Shown here: positions 12,101 through 33,377 of the stretch, in pieces
How positions within the stretch are numbered: the stretch's first letter is position 1
Layout of the letters: each line of letters begins with the position of its first letter
Assembly: GCF_019649055.1 (NCBI RefSeq)
Contig: NW_026570265.1
Coordinates: 248,001-312,000, forward strand
Source: Paramacrobiotus metropolitanus
Lineage: Eukaryota; Tardigrada; Eutardigrada; Parachela; Macrobiotidae
DNA length: 64,000 nt
Direction: 5' to 3'
The notes under the pieces: model-generated
Databases searched by the model: none
What the model was told of the DNA's origin: nothing
What the model saw: only the letters and a program-made list of their open reading frames with translations
Made by a program: the position numbers and the translations under genes

Positions 12101-15100
12101 CTGGGCCATCTTGTGAATCAAATCAGTATTCAGCGCCAGAGCTTGATGTTTGTACTTTTGCGGGGTTGACTGATCACCACAATAATAAGTACTTTAATTT
12201 CCGCTGTGCAATCAGATTGTCCTTTGGAAGTTTAGTGCACCGTTGCATAGCAGAAACAGAGCCAATGAACGTGCACACCCATATCATGCTCGAATGCCGG
12301 CTGATTTCTTTTTCTCTTCATTTGTGGTGTTTTTCAGCTCTTCACACAATACGTATCTCCTGGGAGCACAGATCAAAGGGAAGAGCTCGGCGGAAATGTA
12401 TCGGCAGGTTGTATTTATTTATTCTGCTTGCCGCTTTGCTTTGGCCTACGTGATTTGACCTCGATTTGCACTGTTAAATAGTCTCTACTGTCGGGCTGCC
12501 GTTGTGTGGAACTGGATTGCTGGAACGGGGAGGACGGTGAGCCAATCATCACACATGGTCGTACATTGACCATTCCTATCAGCATTAAAGAAGCTTTGGA
12601 AGCCATTGCCGATTATGCCTTTAAGACGTCAGATTATCCGGTGATCTTATCTTTGGAAAATCGCTGCTCCGCCCAACTCCAGGACAAATTGGCCCGTTAC
12701 CTTAAACGGGCGTTCGGTAGTGCACTTCTGGACAAAGCCGTGCCCAATCACCCCTTAGACGCCGGTACTTGCCTGCCGTCACCGGAATCGCTAAGAAATA
12801 AAATCTTGATTAAAAATAAGAAGAAAGCTCCCACCGTCGGCTCCAGTGTGAATTTCCCTTCCGTTACGGGGGATCCGCGCACTCCCGAAGATCCTATCGC
12901 CAACAATGATTCCGATACGGACGACGAGAGCGATGAAGTGGAGGGCAACATACCGGACAGTCTGCCGGCTGACCCCGAGGCTGAGGTCAGCGACGCGGTC
13001 CCCGTGGAGCAGGCGCCGGTTGTCGCTGCCGTGGTGCCTATGGTGGAGACGGAACTGAGCGCTCTCGTTGTATACGTACAGCCAACCCGTTTTGACTCCT
13101 TCGAAGCGGCCAAAAAGCGAAATCGTGGTTATGAATGTGTTAGCCTGGTTGAAGACCGGGCTATGATGCTCTTGAAAAAAGACCCGGTGCAGTTTATTGA
13201 TTTCAACAAGCGTCAGTTAACACGCATATATCCGAACGCTACACGGGTAAAATCGACTAATTTCCTGCCATTTTTCTTTTGGAGCTCAGGTATAGCAGCA
13301 ACAGTCTCTCTATTTATTGGTTTTACTCTGTAATCTGTACCCTGGATTTTCACAGGCTGCCAACTCGTGGCACTCAATGTGCAGACGCCCGATTTAGGTG
13401 AGCGAAGCGATATTTAAATGTGCCGGAAATATTTTGATTATTGGAGTAATAAATTTTTTGATAAGATATCTCAGGATTTTTCAATATATTATACCGGTAA
13501 ACATGGCTCTCGCATCAGTTTATGCACAATTGCTAATAGACGCTTTTAGTGTTATTTGTTCAGCTGTCGGTACCAGGATTAACCAATTAAATTGTTAAGG
13601 CAGTGGAAATGAATCGATTTTTTAATGGGATGTACTTAATTTGTTTGTTCGAAGAATGTTCAAAGGACGAAACTAATAAGTATACGTAAAGCACAAGTAC
13701 GCAAATGCCGCCTGCTCCGATTGTTTGGTAGTAGCTGACTAGCTGCCAGCTTGGCTTTCGAGCAGACGTGCACGTAAGGACATTTGCGTGTGGAATGATG
13801 AAATGGAAGTATTTTCTTGAGATTTTCGTTTCTCGGAAAGTAGTTGTAATTATTTTGGAAGGATCACGTGGAACGCGTCCTCATGAGAATAAACACCGCC
13901 GGGAAATTTGCTCACTGAGCATGATTTGTAGGCATGCAACTTAACACGGCTGTTTTCGAGTTCAACGGCTTGACGGGATACATTCTCAAGCCGGAATTAA
14001 TGCGCCGGAAGGACCGCACATTGGATCCGTTTACAGAATCGCATTTGGATGGGGTAAAAGATTTATTTAACTTTTGTTAACAGATAACTGGGTATATTTA
14101 TATGTGTGCATTTATGAATGCATGCAGATGAATTATACAGCTGTGACGAAAAAGGCGGCTTTGAGTGGTGTAAAATTCTATTAATTTCGAATCACTGAAA
14201 CCTTTGTAGCGTTTATTGATATTGTTAATTCCGAAATATACTTCGAAGTAGGGGATAATAGGCAAAATAATTTTTGTACATGTATAATTATTTACAACCC
14301 AGCTCTGACTGAGTTACATTTACGGATTTTATAGTGGTTTGTTTTCGGTCGAAATATCGTTATAAAATATGCTCTGTGTCGTACTGTTAACAGTGTTATT
14401 TTGCCGCGATAGGTTGTTCCTGCATCGCTTTCTGTACGCGTTATAAGCGGGCTGATGCTCAGTTTTAAGCGGATATCAACCTTCGCTGAGGTGGATCTGT
14501 ACGGGATATTTGGTGACATAAAAAAGAAGGATCACCGCACTAGGACTTGTTTGAACAACGGCATGAATCCTCAATATGATCAAGTCAATCAACCTTTTGT
14601 CTTCCGCGTTACGCTTCCGGAGATGGCCTACTTGCGGATATCCGTTCGTGAGGAGAGGACATCACGCCTGATTGGGCACATTCTCCTGCCCGTAAATCAA
14701 ATTCGCCCTGGATACCGTCATGTCGTTTTGAGGAACGAGATTGGCCAGACTCTGTCCGCTACAGTGTTCATTTTTGTCGAAGTCAAGGTACGTAAAATGC
14801 AGTAAAATATATAGTATGGTGGGTTTTGTAGAGCTTATAAAATATTTTGATGTCAGTACTTTATTTGAGAGCGCATGGCTTGATCCTTGTGATCTGTGCA
14901 CATTTAATTTGATCGATTTTAGTAGAATGAAGACAACATATAAGTTTATCAAGTAAATAGTTTTTGTGATGATTATTATAAACGATACTTGTATTCTTGT
15001 TGGTATTCGCTGTATTTATAGGCAACGTTTATACGCTGACATAAATTTCATATTGTACTTCCTTCTGTTCAGTGTAATGAAGACGCTGTATGTCAAATGT

Positions 15101-16708
15101 GGTATGTCAACCGCGTATCGCTGCAGGACTATATTCCCACATATCAAATTGATCTGGCCAATGCCCTGGAGAATCCAATTCGTCATCAGACCGAGCACGA
15201 TCGCAGGCAGAAGCTGGATGAACTGCTAGGGGATGATGATCAGGAAGATCTTGTCAATGATCCCGATGCCGTTAACAGTAAGTGCCTGCAGGTTTGAAAT
15301 GTTCAGACTTTGCAGTGATGATAATTTAATCTACTCTGTAGATGGTGTGCCGCGTGTACCTCCGCCGGGCAGAGCGTCGCCCTTGCCGAGCGCAAGAGTA
15401 CCGTCCCACAGCGGCAGCCAGAACAGTCAGAATGGCTCGCCGCTGTCGACTGGCCGACCGCCGTCGTCTTTAGCGCCATCTCAGGGAGTCACCCGGCCTC
15501 CTAGTGCTATCAAGCTGCCCACGGTGGACAGTAATAATAAACTGTCAGGCAGTAATACGCCCGGCACACCGGGTCCGAAGCGGGCATCCCTTGTCCCGGA
15601 AAATCCCGATGATCTCAAAGCACACCAACGACTCCAAGGTGTCCGTGCACCTACACTGGAGGAAGTCAAAAAACAAAGCAAAAGCCTGCAAAAGCTGGTG
15701 ACGAAGCAGGATAAGGAAGTGGAAGCCCTACAGAAAAAGTATGTTAGCAGCGTGAGAAAGTTAGAAGACGGACAGGCCAAAGAGCATGAGAAATTAGTTC
15801 TGGATCAGGAGAAATCTCGTGCCAATGTAGAAAAGAGGAAACTGAAGAATTCTGCGGCTAATCTGCTACCGACGGATATGGAAAAAGATGTGGATGAGTT
15901 GATTAGGCAACACGAGTCTCAGCGATGGTTGCACTTAAAGAAGCAAGCCGAACAGATGGCCGCGCTCAAACGTGATCATTTTGCCAAAGAAAACGAGATC
16001 AACCGGAAATACCACGAACTGTTCTATCAGACGCTGGAGGAAGAGCTCCAACAGCAGCAGATAACGTTGAATGAACAGCTGAAAACTGTCAATACTGTTA
16101 ATGTCAACGAAATGCTAAAAAAGCTTAGTGAGCAGGCGTCCAAAGAACTTCACGATTTGAAAAAGAATCGCAGTAATCAGACCCAGCTGGATCAGAGTCG
16201 CGATGACCTGAAACAAAAAAATGTGCGACAAGGTGTTGCCATTGGAAAAAAGTATGAAACAATGTACGAAGACAGGAAGAAGACTCTTTCAGAGGTGAGT
16301 TTTCACTAAATCAGCAAGAAAAATTTTCAATCTGCAGTGGACATATAATTTAATGTTTGCCATAATATATTTTGTGATATGGATTATTTTTATGGCAACA
16401 GATTCCTGAAGTTCTTTTGGTATGTGTACAGATACGAACGATAATAATAAGCTCGGGCAATAAATAACTGATAATAGCGTACAGAAATAGTTTGTATAAC
16501 TATGTACGTTGTACTTTTTTGTACACAACAGGAGATGGACGTGATATTGCATCAAATGAAACGAGAAAAAGTCCAGGTCGAAGACGATTTGGATAGGAAG
16601 TTCAATGAAAAATGCCAAAAACTGGAGGATGAGTTGACACACTCCCTGCCGAATCGCCATATGGGTGATGGTGATAGTAGCCGTTCTAATACGGCACTGA
16701 AGTCGTGA
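9135..16708 (+). CDS. Phospholipase C-beta
   Basis: Gq-activated enzyme that cleaves PIP2 to IP3 and diacylglycerol at the plasma membrane. Ten exons: 9135-10028, 10125-10231, 12338-12407, 12482-13289, 13356-13397, 13932-14053, 14413-14787, 15127-15277, 15342-16294, 16532-16708. They sum to 3699 nt (1232 aa) with all phases closing. Order: PH-like N-terminus (FYFFWTDQ), EF hands ending [12 protein letters not shown] domain split across exons 2-4, an acidic X-Y linker ([15 protein letters not shown]), Y domain ([18 protein letters not shown], then [13 protein letters not shown]), C2 domain ([11 protein letters not shown] to [10 protein letters not shown]), then a Ser/Pro linker and a long Lys/Glu coiled coil typical of PLC-beta. 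Catalytic residues are present: His in NSSHNTY, Glu and Asp in VELDCW, His in ITHG, Glu in SLEN. The C2 region looks closer to PLCB4/NorpA, the X domain and C2 exit (DYIP) closer to PLCB1-3, so the subtype is left open. Confidence 0.96.
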
Positions 16709-17999
16709 TAGCCTGTGTTTGTTGTCGTTTACAAATTCGGTGATCAGATAAGAAAAGTTGTATATTTATTTGATGTCTTTGTTTTTTTGTATGGTTACAA
16801 AACAGTCATTCCTGTGCAAAGTTTTAACTGGTTTATTACTGTCTGGTTTAATTTACCTGGTGTATAATTGTTTGGAATGATAACAAAGAAAATGGTTACG
16901 AACTTAGATTAGCACTGTGTTATATATGCGATGTTAGGTAGTAGGTAGTGTCACTACTAGGTACAGTACATACTTAATATTTCTACAGATAGAAGGTAGC
17001 CTCGCGCATTCGGGCCCGGCACTTACTAATAACTACTTCTTTACTTTCTAATCATTTGAAGATATGTATCTGTACTTACTAATTTGAATTTACACATTTC
17101 TGTGCAGATGTATGAGTGGGACCAGTTAGTAAAACTTGTTTTAATGGCAGGAACGATTTCCAGGTCGCCAGCCACTTTGATTATCAAGGAAATAGATCTA
17201 TATTATGATCTGCCGCCCCGTGGAACTTGGCTAGAAAAAACCGCTGAACAAATTAAAAAACCGATTTCACCATTAAACTCAGCATGTTCCAAAAGGGTTG
17301 CACATGCATTTTGTTTTCAAAAATATCTGCCCTGAGACCATCGCTCGGATGCCGGCACCGGTGCAGGCATGAGTTCAAGGTGACCTTGAAAGATCCTTTA
17401 AAAACCGTTGCGTGGAGTAATTATTAGTATTTAAAAATACAGAGTAGTGAAGAACAAAACTGAATTTTGTCAGTCTTCTTCAATCCGACTTCAAGACCGA
17501 AATTCTTCAAATTTTGCATGTAAACGCACATACAAATAAAGATCGTTTTGACATCGAGCCAGAGTGGTTGGAAAAAATGGTGCAGAGTGGGTTCGGTGTA
17601 AAAACTATCATTATAATAATGTGGATTTACGTGAAGATTAGAATGATTTATAATGATTTATAATGAGACTGATATGATTTATAATGAGACTTTAGGTACA
17701 CCTGAAAACATCTAAACGTTTTGGAATTTTGATTCACCCATAACTTTCCAACCGGATGTTGTGCGCGCAAACGGATTTCACGCCTACGTATACGGCGGTA
17801 TACCCATCTTTTGGACAAAATACGAGTATCATAAAGTAATGCAAAATACTGAAAATAGTGATCTGGAGTGCGCGACAGCGAAAGTTCCCGCGGTTTTACA
17901 CGAATTTGGTGCCACGTACCGGGCCAAATCCCTTAAACATGTCATTTAAAGCAGTTAGTAAGAGAACCCGCCTTACGTGAAAATCAGCAAATCCAGTGA

Positions 18000-18175
18000 C
18001 CGAACTGATTGAATGATCGAACTACCACCACTGTTCAGTGAAACGAGCTCTCTAGGGGAGTGAGTGACGGATTACTACCACTGTCCAGTTATCAGTTCGC
18101 TAGGTGATTGAGTGTCCGAACTACCACTCCTGTCCCAAGCAAAGAGCCGCCTAAGCGAGCGAGTGACCAATTGCA
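18000..18175. repeat. Degenerate tandem repeat, period about 50 bp
   Basis: Three diverged copies of a unit built on ACTACCACCACTGTYCAGT occur at about 18021, 18073 and 18120, each followed by a GAGCTC or GTTCGCTAGG-like segment and a GAGTGA word. Looser relatives (TACTACTGCCC, ATACCACTGTTCGG) recur at about 18539, 18684 and 18810. No coding potential is evident. Confidence 0.5.
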
Positions 18176-19149
18176 CGAAAGCGATAATTTTTTTAAAAAA
18201 TTTTAATAAATTTACAGTTTATTTTTGGGCCATTCAATTTCGCCGAAATTATAAAATGTTTACCTAATCAAAATCATTTGAATAAACTGGCAGTGGAGTG
18301 TGCACCCCAAAAAACGCGGAGACGAATCCGTAGCTGTTTCGAAGAAAGATCCGAAGAAGCCCTGGTCAGTTCTAATATAGCACTTGAGCTGTCGAGTGAA
18401 CAGAACCGCGCAAAGGGTCACACTATCCACTGACCAAACATTCCCAATACCGGGAAGCCTTTGTGACCGCATGTTGTCGGTAGTCACAGGACCTGGAGTT
18501 AGCGTTAGTGATTTTCAGTTCAGATAAGATCGGAACCGTTACTACTGCCCAGCTCAGTGATAACACTAGCACTGTAGCTGACGCCCTGTCGATGAACAGA
18601 CCCGTGTAAAGGCTCACTCGCCTATCCACCTACAAAGACTACTGAAAAAAGGAAACGGTCGCCATTGTCCAAGATAAAAAATTTTACTACTGCCCTTTGT
18701 CAATACTATACGATACCAGTGTCCACCAACAGCCCATACCAATATTTAGGGATCACTGATCAGGGCTGCTGAGTGAACGGACTTATACACGACCTGCTAT
18801 TAATACCACTGTTCGGTAATTAGGTCCCCGTCCATGTGATCACTGTCGCTCGTTATACTGTGGATCGACCGGCGTTCAGTGCTGCCAACTGAACGGAAGT
18901 ATTAAAAGATTTACACAGGTCTAGCCCACTGAATAACGAGGCAAGACCAATTTTATTCCACGATCAAAAATTATTATGTTCTTAACAATTAGCGGAACAG
19001 TTACTAGATATTTAGCACCGCTCCTATATTATAGTGGTGCTACTAAAAATTTTGTATTACAATAAGTCATGAACCGATCAGCTATTAATGTTTCATGATT
19101 AGAGTAGGCTACGAACCGAAGACAATGCGTAATCCTAAAAACGTTCAGT

Positions 19150-19285
19150 AAACGAGGCGAAGCCGAAGCCGTTTCTTAACAAGAAACAAACTTGAAAAAT
19201 AAATAAATCTACAACAACCATTGTTATTCAAGAAATTGAGTGTAGACCACAAGAGCATCTGAGGCGAAGCCGAAGATGACTCTTG
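19150..19285. repeat. Pair of hairpins sharing one 15-base loop
   Basis: GAGGCGAAGCCGAAG occurs at 19154-19168 and 19261-19275. Each copy sits in the loop of an inverted repeat with a different stem: AAACG (19150) with CGTTT (19170-19174), and CAAGAGCATCT (19250-19260) with AGATGACTCTTG (19274-19285). Within the loop, GGCGAAGCC can itself form a mini-stem. Stem sequences differ while the loop is conserved, a pattern of paired structures rather than simple duplication. Confidence 0.45.
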
Positions 19286-20965
19286 TTATATAGATATTGT
19301 AACAGTGGCCTATCTGGCTACTGTTCTAGTGGGGTGGCGATCAGCCTTTACCACGATTAAACGGCTGTTGGTGTGAAAGGTGGCACGAACGGCAACGATG
19401 CGGTCGTGGACGCTCTTAACTGATGTTACACAATTACACAGGTGGCTCCGATTGGGATGACACAGGTTCATCCCAAGCGGTCAACACAACAACGTAACTC
19501 AAGGCATGTTTAATGACAAGGCGTTCAAGAAACGGAGCAAGGTTGTAAGCAAGGTTTCAGCAAGAGAAACAATCAAGTAGATGCAAGCTGTAGCAAGCTG
19601 AGCACAAGACTGAATTCTAGAAGTTCATGAGAAAGGAAACTAGCCGGTAAAGTGGACAAATTCATAACGCGATGGAATGATTCATCATAACTGGGCGGTC
19701 TTATCGTTCGTACAAATACTTTCGCTACAATATTGCGATATGCAGGTCGGCTTGCCCTTTTCTGCGGCGCCAAAATTTTTGCTTTATTGTCAATTAAGTT
19801 TAAGTAAAAATGTTTTTGATCATTTTCGTGAAAGTGCGAACTATCGACGATCTTGTGCTGTACCAACCAATATGACAAAAAAAGGCTAACACACGTGAGT
19901 TATGAAATTCGCATAACTCGATCGAATTAATGAACCAAATAATTATTATTCAGTATGCAAGTATCTGTACGAGGGTAGTACTTAAGTAAGTATATAGTAT
20001 AGATATAAATTCAAATAATAATAAAATTAATGATTTATAAAACATAATAAGAAATTAATGACGTAAAATGATTACAGTAATAATTTTGATTAATAATTGA
20101 TAACCAGCTTAACACATATGCATAAAAATTAAATATTATCCCGGTAACCTTAAAATAAAAAAAATTATCCCGAATATGCAAGGCGGCAAGTGGCAAGAAA
20201 ATGTTGAGAAAATATTTACGAAAAATACTGAACTTTACAGTGTTTATTAATTTTTTTGTTTATAAGAATATGACGTGCCATGAAAAGCAGTAAGGTTTTG
20301 TATTGGCCTATATTAGACGTACTTTTCACATAAATAAGCACGTTCTTTATGGCTTTAAGCCCAGTCGGCGACTGGTGCACGTGTCACGCCACTACGCTAT
20401 GCTCTCCGACCCACCATGCACGCATTTTCGCCACTATCTGCATTCTGGTGTTCTTTTTTGATTATAATCTTTCGCAAATACGTAATTTTCATTGATGTTT
20501 TTCAGATTGCATGTTCGCTTATCTTGCGCAATGCATTAAAGTTTATCAAATTTATGAATCCTGGTTCTGTAATCTGTTGACTGTGACTCTGTGAGATGTG
20601 GTGACTTGAAATTGTTGTACATGCAAGTTACAGTTATATGTTTTAACTGAATTTTTTACAAAGTGGCTGAAAATCTGCTGGCGTTAAGTACGAGTACTTT
20701 AACTTGCATGAATGTAGCCTTTCGAGAGAGTTCATTATTATCATTTTGTATTTCTGTAATCACTTATCATCTGTGGCCTTTTGTGTATGCAGTATGCTTA
20801 TCGTCCTTATTACGACATGCCGTAATGGTTTATCACTGGCCGAGTTGGTTGGTTGACATGTAGCCAGTAGCAGACGAAGGGCTAATTGATGACGGAGATG
20901 TGAAAGTCTTGATCCGTGCGCCCCTGTTTTTCCTCTGCCCCACGACGGAACGGGTTCGTTCCATC

Positions 20966-29189
<8,224 letters not shown>

Positions 29190-29704
29190 GTTTGGCATCC
29201 GGTTTGGACTGTTTATGGAAATGAATAAGTATTTGGCAGGGAAAGTTTACGTGATACATACTCTTTTCTTCGGTAATCTGAGTGTGAACAATTCATGCGC
29301 CGGTGGAGATGTTTTGCAGTAGGGTGAATCCCAAAGTTTACGATATATTTCAGAGGATTTACATGTGCTCTTGAAGTCGCTGGGTCTGTAAATTTTTTAT
29401 AAAGTTTTAGAAGTCACTTGAACTGTTTCTGTCAGATGGGTGCTGCGTTGACAATAATGATGCAGGATGTCTGTTGACTGAATAAAGCCTTCAAATGATC
29501 TAACAATTTTTTTAATTCAATAAGGTCCAAAAAGAGCTGGATACGCCAGTCAAGTAAATCGAAAAACCATTTTATCACAAGGTTCCGAAACTCAAACAAA
29601 GTAGAACCATACATGCGCATTCAAAAACAACAAAAGAACAACAAAATAACTGCGTTTGGGGTTAAACGAAAAACCGTACTTCCACATTAAGTGATATACA
29701 TGCT
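29190..29704. other. Shared 3' intergenic region of mannosidase and DNAJB11
   Basis: The two genes converge here. AATAAA at 29481-29486 serves the plus-strand mannosidase best. No ORF of note; the 62-codon minus-strand frame at 29432-29620 has no family features and lies in the expected DNAJB11 3' UTR. Confidence 0.6.
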
Positions 29705-31812
29705 TTAAAATCCACGCAAACCATTATACACTTTTGGCTTTATTGACTCCTGCTTCAAAATCCTTTTCAGCACTACAAACAATCAAAAGAACGTTATCAT
29801 TTCCGGTAGTCATCAGCAAAGCGCTGACGAATTACCTTCTTTATCCTCTGCAGAAAACTGTTCCTTAGGGAAATCCACATCAAACGTAATATAAAGGATA
29901 CCAAACTGATTGTTGTTTTCATAATTTGGCATTCCTTCGCCTTTCTTCCTTATTCGTGCACCGGGCCAGGTTACGGTTTCTCGTGATACGGTAACCTATT
30001 TCATTTGGGCGTCATTTGGCAATAAACAATAATTAATATATGGAACCATTTATTTAATGGATCGTCAAATATCCTAAAACAACCGAATGCTTTGCTAAAC
30101 CGTCGATCAGTTCCTTCTGCTGTTTTAACTCACAAGGCAGCACGCCACACTTGGTTGCGTCTGTGTTTATCGTAAGTTCACACTGCTTTGGAATACGCAT
30201 TACCCATTTAACTCACAAAATGGCCGTCAAGGTGTTTTAGTTGCATTTCAAATCCATTCAAAGCATCCAGTAGAGAAATCGTAACGTTGCAATATAAATC
30301 ATCTCCACGTCGCTCGAATACTGGATGGGGTTTCGTAACAATACGAATTTTGAGATCACCAGGTTCACCGTCAACATGTGGCTCGCCTTCGGCTACAAAA
30401 GTGTGCTCTTGTCCATCGTTCATTCCCGCTTCCACTTCAATTTCCAACAGGCGTTCCTCAGTCACGAATCTGAACGACAGAAACATACCTTAAAGGTAAG
30501 AAACACACTTCTTCCGTACAATCCCTTTCGGCTACCACGTCAAAACCAGACACTCTTAAACTTCAGAACGCCCAACTAAATGAACCTTACTGCAAACGCT
30601 ATGACAATTTTTGGATTTAGAAACTTACTGGACGTTGGGGCACTGATCACAGACAGTATTTTGTGTCATCTGGAAGCGACCGGGACCCATTTGATGTGTC
30701 ACCATTTCCTGTCGACAATTACACTTTCTTGTTCCAGCAGCCGGTTTCGCCACGGGTTTATTGCGAACCACCTTCAAGCATCCAAGTTTAGACAGTTATA
30801 CGGCTCCCCAGTACGACATATAACTAACACACTTCTACAAAATTCCCAGAATACAATTCCTCCAGCGTCACTTCCAGTTCCAACAGCACGTCCGCCCCGC
30901 GCGGTATGTCAGGCTGCTGACGACCGCCGCCTCCGAAAAAATCGAAACCACCGAAGAAACTAAACCAAGAAATAAAAAAATGTAACCCCATGTGAATGCA
31001 ATCACGGACATTAAGAATCTTCAAAAAAAGACCGAAAACCAACCAGTATGCAATAAAAAAACATCTATTTAAATGTGTAATAAAATCGAAAACTGACATA
31101 AATGTCAAGTTAATTCCACACTGATTTTAAAAACAGAAAAGCGGTAACTTACTGGTTAAATTTTGATTTATTACCAAGCTGCTTCGCTAATTTTTATTTA
31201 CAGTATGCGTTTGTGTTAACGTTAGATATTTATTATAAATTTACTGTGTTAAATTACTGTACTTGTGAGATTGTTTAAGTAATTAAGTGGCGCAACTCCC
31301 ATACCTCGCGAAAGGATCGCCGTGCATGCTGTCTTGCTTCAAACCTTCTTCTCCAAATCGGTCGTATTTCTCGCGTTTCTCGGCATCTGATAAAACCTAA
31401 TAACGTCGAAAAAATGAATCGAAATATCGCTACGCAGCATGGCTGCGCAGTTCGGCACAACGGGAGAAATCAATGGCATACTTCATACGCGGATCCCAGA
31501 TCTTGGAATCTTGCATTTGCATTCGGATCATCTTTATTCTTATCGGGATGAAGATCCTTGGCTAGCTTTCGGTAAGCTTTCTTGATCTGGTTGGTATTCG
31601 CATTTTTCGGAACTCCCAAAATTTTATAAAAATCGCGTCTACAAAACAATATTTTCAAATCACGAGTGAGAATTGATATCAACAGCTCGTACTAATGATT
31701 CACACTTTAAGGCACAGTCACTGTTCACAGCAAATACATACCCGCACTGGACTTCTAGTATGCTTTGGATAAGAAGGATTATGGTGGATATTATGCAGCC
31801 AGAGATCTGCAT
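29705..31812 (-). CDS. DNAJB11: DnaJ homolog subfamily B member 11 (ERdj3)
   Basis: ER-lumenal Hsp40 that delivers unfolded clients to BiP. Exons in gene order: 31742-31812, 31482-31638, 31305-31396, 30833-30959, 30629-30771, 30217-30469, 29836-29995, 29705-29772. Total 1071 nt (356 aa; human 358). Exon 1 encodes a 23-residue signal peptide ([17 protein letters not shown]) found only by joining phases, because it is too short to stand out as an ORF. Exon 2 has the J domain with its HPD ([11 protein letters not shown]). A Gly/Phe segment ([12 protein letters not shown]) and the substrate-binding domain follow, with the Cys-rich insert (CNCRQEM to CDQCPNV) that is diagnostic of ERdj3. The C-terminus (KVYNGLRGF) matches the family's KVYNGLQGY end and, as in the family, has no KDEL. 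The last 68-nt exon is required: reading on past 29836 gives a spurious stop. Confidence 0.96.
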
Positions 31813-33034
31813 TGCCAATCACAGAACGGTTTAATCAGCCTTCGGAAAATCTTGAGAGGATCGTGCTCGGCATGCAGCAAAGGCTTTCACAAAGCCCAGC
31901 AGAGGTGCAGAGGTCTCGAATCAGTGTTCTAGTTGTGCTTCGGAAGTCAGATACTCCACGGTCCGAAAAATAAAGAATTGAGATTTCCCAGCACTGGTCA
32001 GTCGGGATCTGCTCAGTGTGTTTAGTGAAAGAAGCAGTGCAAACCAGATAATTATTTTCGCTTAAAATCTGTAGAACGTAACAGTTTCTTGAAACTCGAC
32101 ACCGACGGCATACACAAATCAGACTGTCTTAACTCGGAACAAGAATCTCACACTGACAATGAGGAGACGCAGAGTCAATGCTCAGAGAACAATAATTAAA
32201 AAAGTGAGCCGATGAGCGGCATTATCTTTTCTGACAAATCTTAATTTTCATAACAAAAAACTTCTATTAAATTTAAATTAAAATGATTCAACTCTTTCTG
32301 ATCTTTTACAGCTTTACTAGTGATTTTTAAATTTTTTGCTTTCCTGCCACATATATATGCAGCCTTACGTGCTACCGGATACGATGTAAACGTGGGACAT
32401 GCTTGCGAAACGTACACTTGGCCGCCTGTGATTGGATACGCTAGTGACAAACTGAGTTGCTCCTTACTCCACACGAAAATCGTTACACCTAGCGCGAGCG
32501 CCAACAATTGTTACTGGTTACAAACTCGGGTCCTTCATTTCGTATTATTTTTAACAATCCGCCAATTGTTGCGGGTTTGCCCTTCTCGTCTGCTTACATA
32601 TCCTTAATTCCTTATGAAAATAATTAAAACGATGCTAAACCAGTTATTTTGCACCGCTGGTGTTCATACAGAGCGGAGCAAATTGAGTCTACAAAGAAGT
32701 ATACTTCGTACTTCTGTTATTCTGTTACCTTGTACTGTATGTTTATTGAATCTACGAAGAAATCTTCCTGGGCGACCGGCCGGGTAATACGGTCACTACT
32801 CGTATCTTCCCCTTGCTGTCCAAACTCTGGGAGAATTCGAAGGACCAGCTTATTAATGGCCTTGATCGTATCATTTACAAGAAGTACGACGAAACCAGAT
32901 CTAAAAGCCTTCTCGGAGCCTAAATTAATACAACTGTATAATACTGCGAAGCGCCTTGGTTTCGCACTGTTTACGACACCACGACTGGGGCCAGATAAAG
33001 GCAGTGGCGCAGATCATTTTGGTTATATAAAATA
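31813..33034. other. Gene-free stretch upstream of DNAJB11
   Basis: Should contain the DNAJB11 promoter. No TATA box or unfolded-protein-response element could be assigned with confidence. A plus-strand open stretch at about 32795-32923 has a plausible amino-acid composition but no start, no splice partner and no recognised family. Confidence 0.45.
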
Positions 33035-33337
33035 TGTAAGGTCACTCTTCAATAGTCAACCTTGTAATCCAGAGCGTGTTCTTCTGTAACCTTTATTCGT
33101 TTACAGCTCGCAACACACTGGCTTTTGCCGTAAAACATAAATCTCTTTTATACTCTTTTTATGACAGTTATCATCCACAGGATCTGTGGGAATATACTAG
33201 CGCCCATCAGATATCGGGCTAAGAACAGCGAACGTTCAGCTAACGTGCATGACACAGCATGCCCACAGACAATAGACTTTAAACTATCGGACATAGTTTA
33301 TATAAACATAAATTATCCACGCGTCTGTGGCGTGACA
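33035..33337 (-). repeat. 3' LTR of the Gypsy element
   Basis: 303-bp partner of the right LTR with one mismatch (about 0.3%). The ORF stop lies 40 nt upstream of it in the element's orientation. Confidence 0.94.
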
Positions 33338-33349
33338 CTGCCCTCCGCC
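33338..33349 (-). other. Polypurine tract
   Basis: The minus strand reads GGCGGAGGGCAG immediately before the 3' LTR, the expected place and composition for plus-strand DNA priming. It contains two pyrimidines, so the exact primer is not certain. Confidence 0.6.
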
Positions 33350-33377
33350 TGGTGTTTTGGTCCTCCAAAACGGAAGC

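Larger units (their letters stand above)
16709..20965. other. Gene-free stretch between PLC-beta and mannosidase
   Basis: No protein recognised. It contains tandem ATGATTTATAATGAGACT words near 17640-17695, a degenerate repeat at about 18000-18175 with relatives to about 18830, two hairpins with an identical loop at 19150-19285, and a possible tRNA-like remnant near 20340-20420. The base composition and repeat content suggest several old mobile-element fragments. The right end should hold the promoter of the mannosidase gene. Confidence 0.5.

Noticed and set aside
29836..29860. Apparent early stop in DNAJB11 (frame reads [12 protein letters not shown])
   Set aside because: Explained by an intron: a GTAATT donor at 29835 and a last exon at 29705-29772 restore the family C-terminus.
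32795..32923. Short open plus-strand stretch left of the Gypsy element (RIFPLLSKLWENSKDQL)
   Set aside because: Protein-like composition but bounded by stops, with no start, no splice sites and no recognised family.
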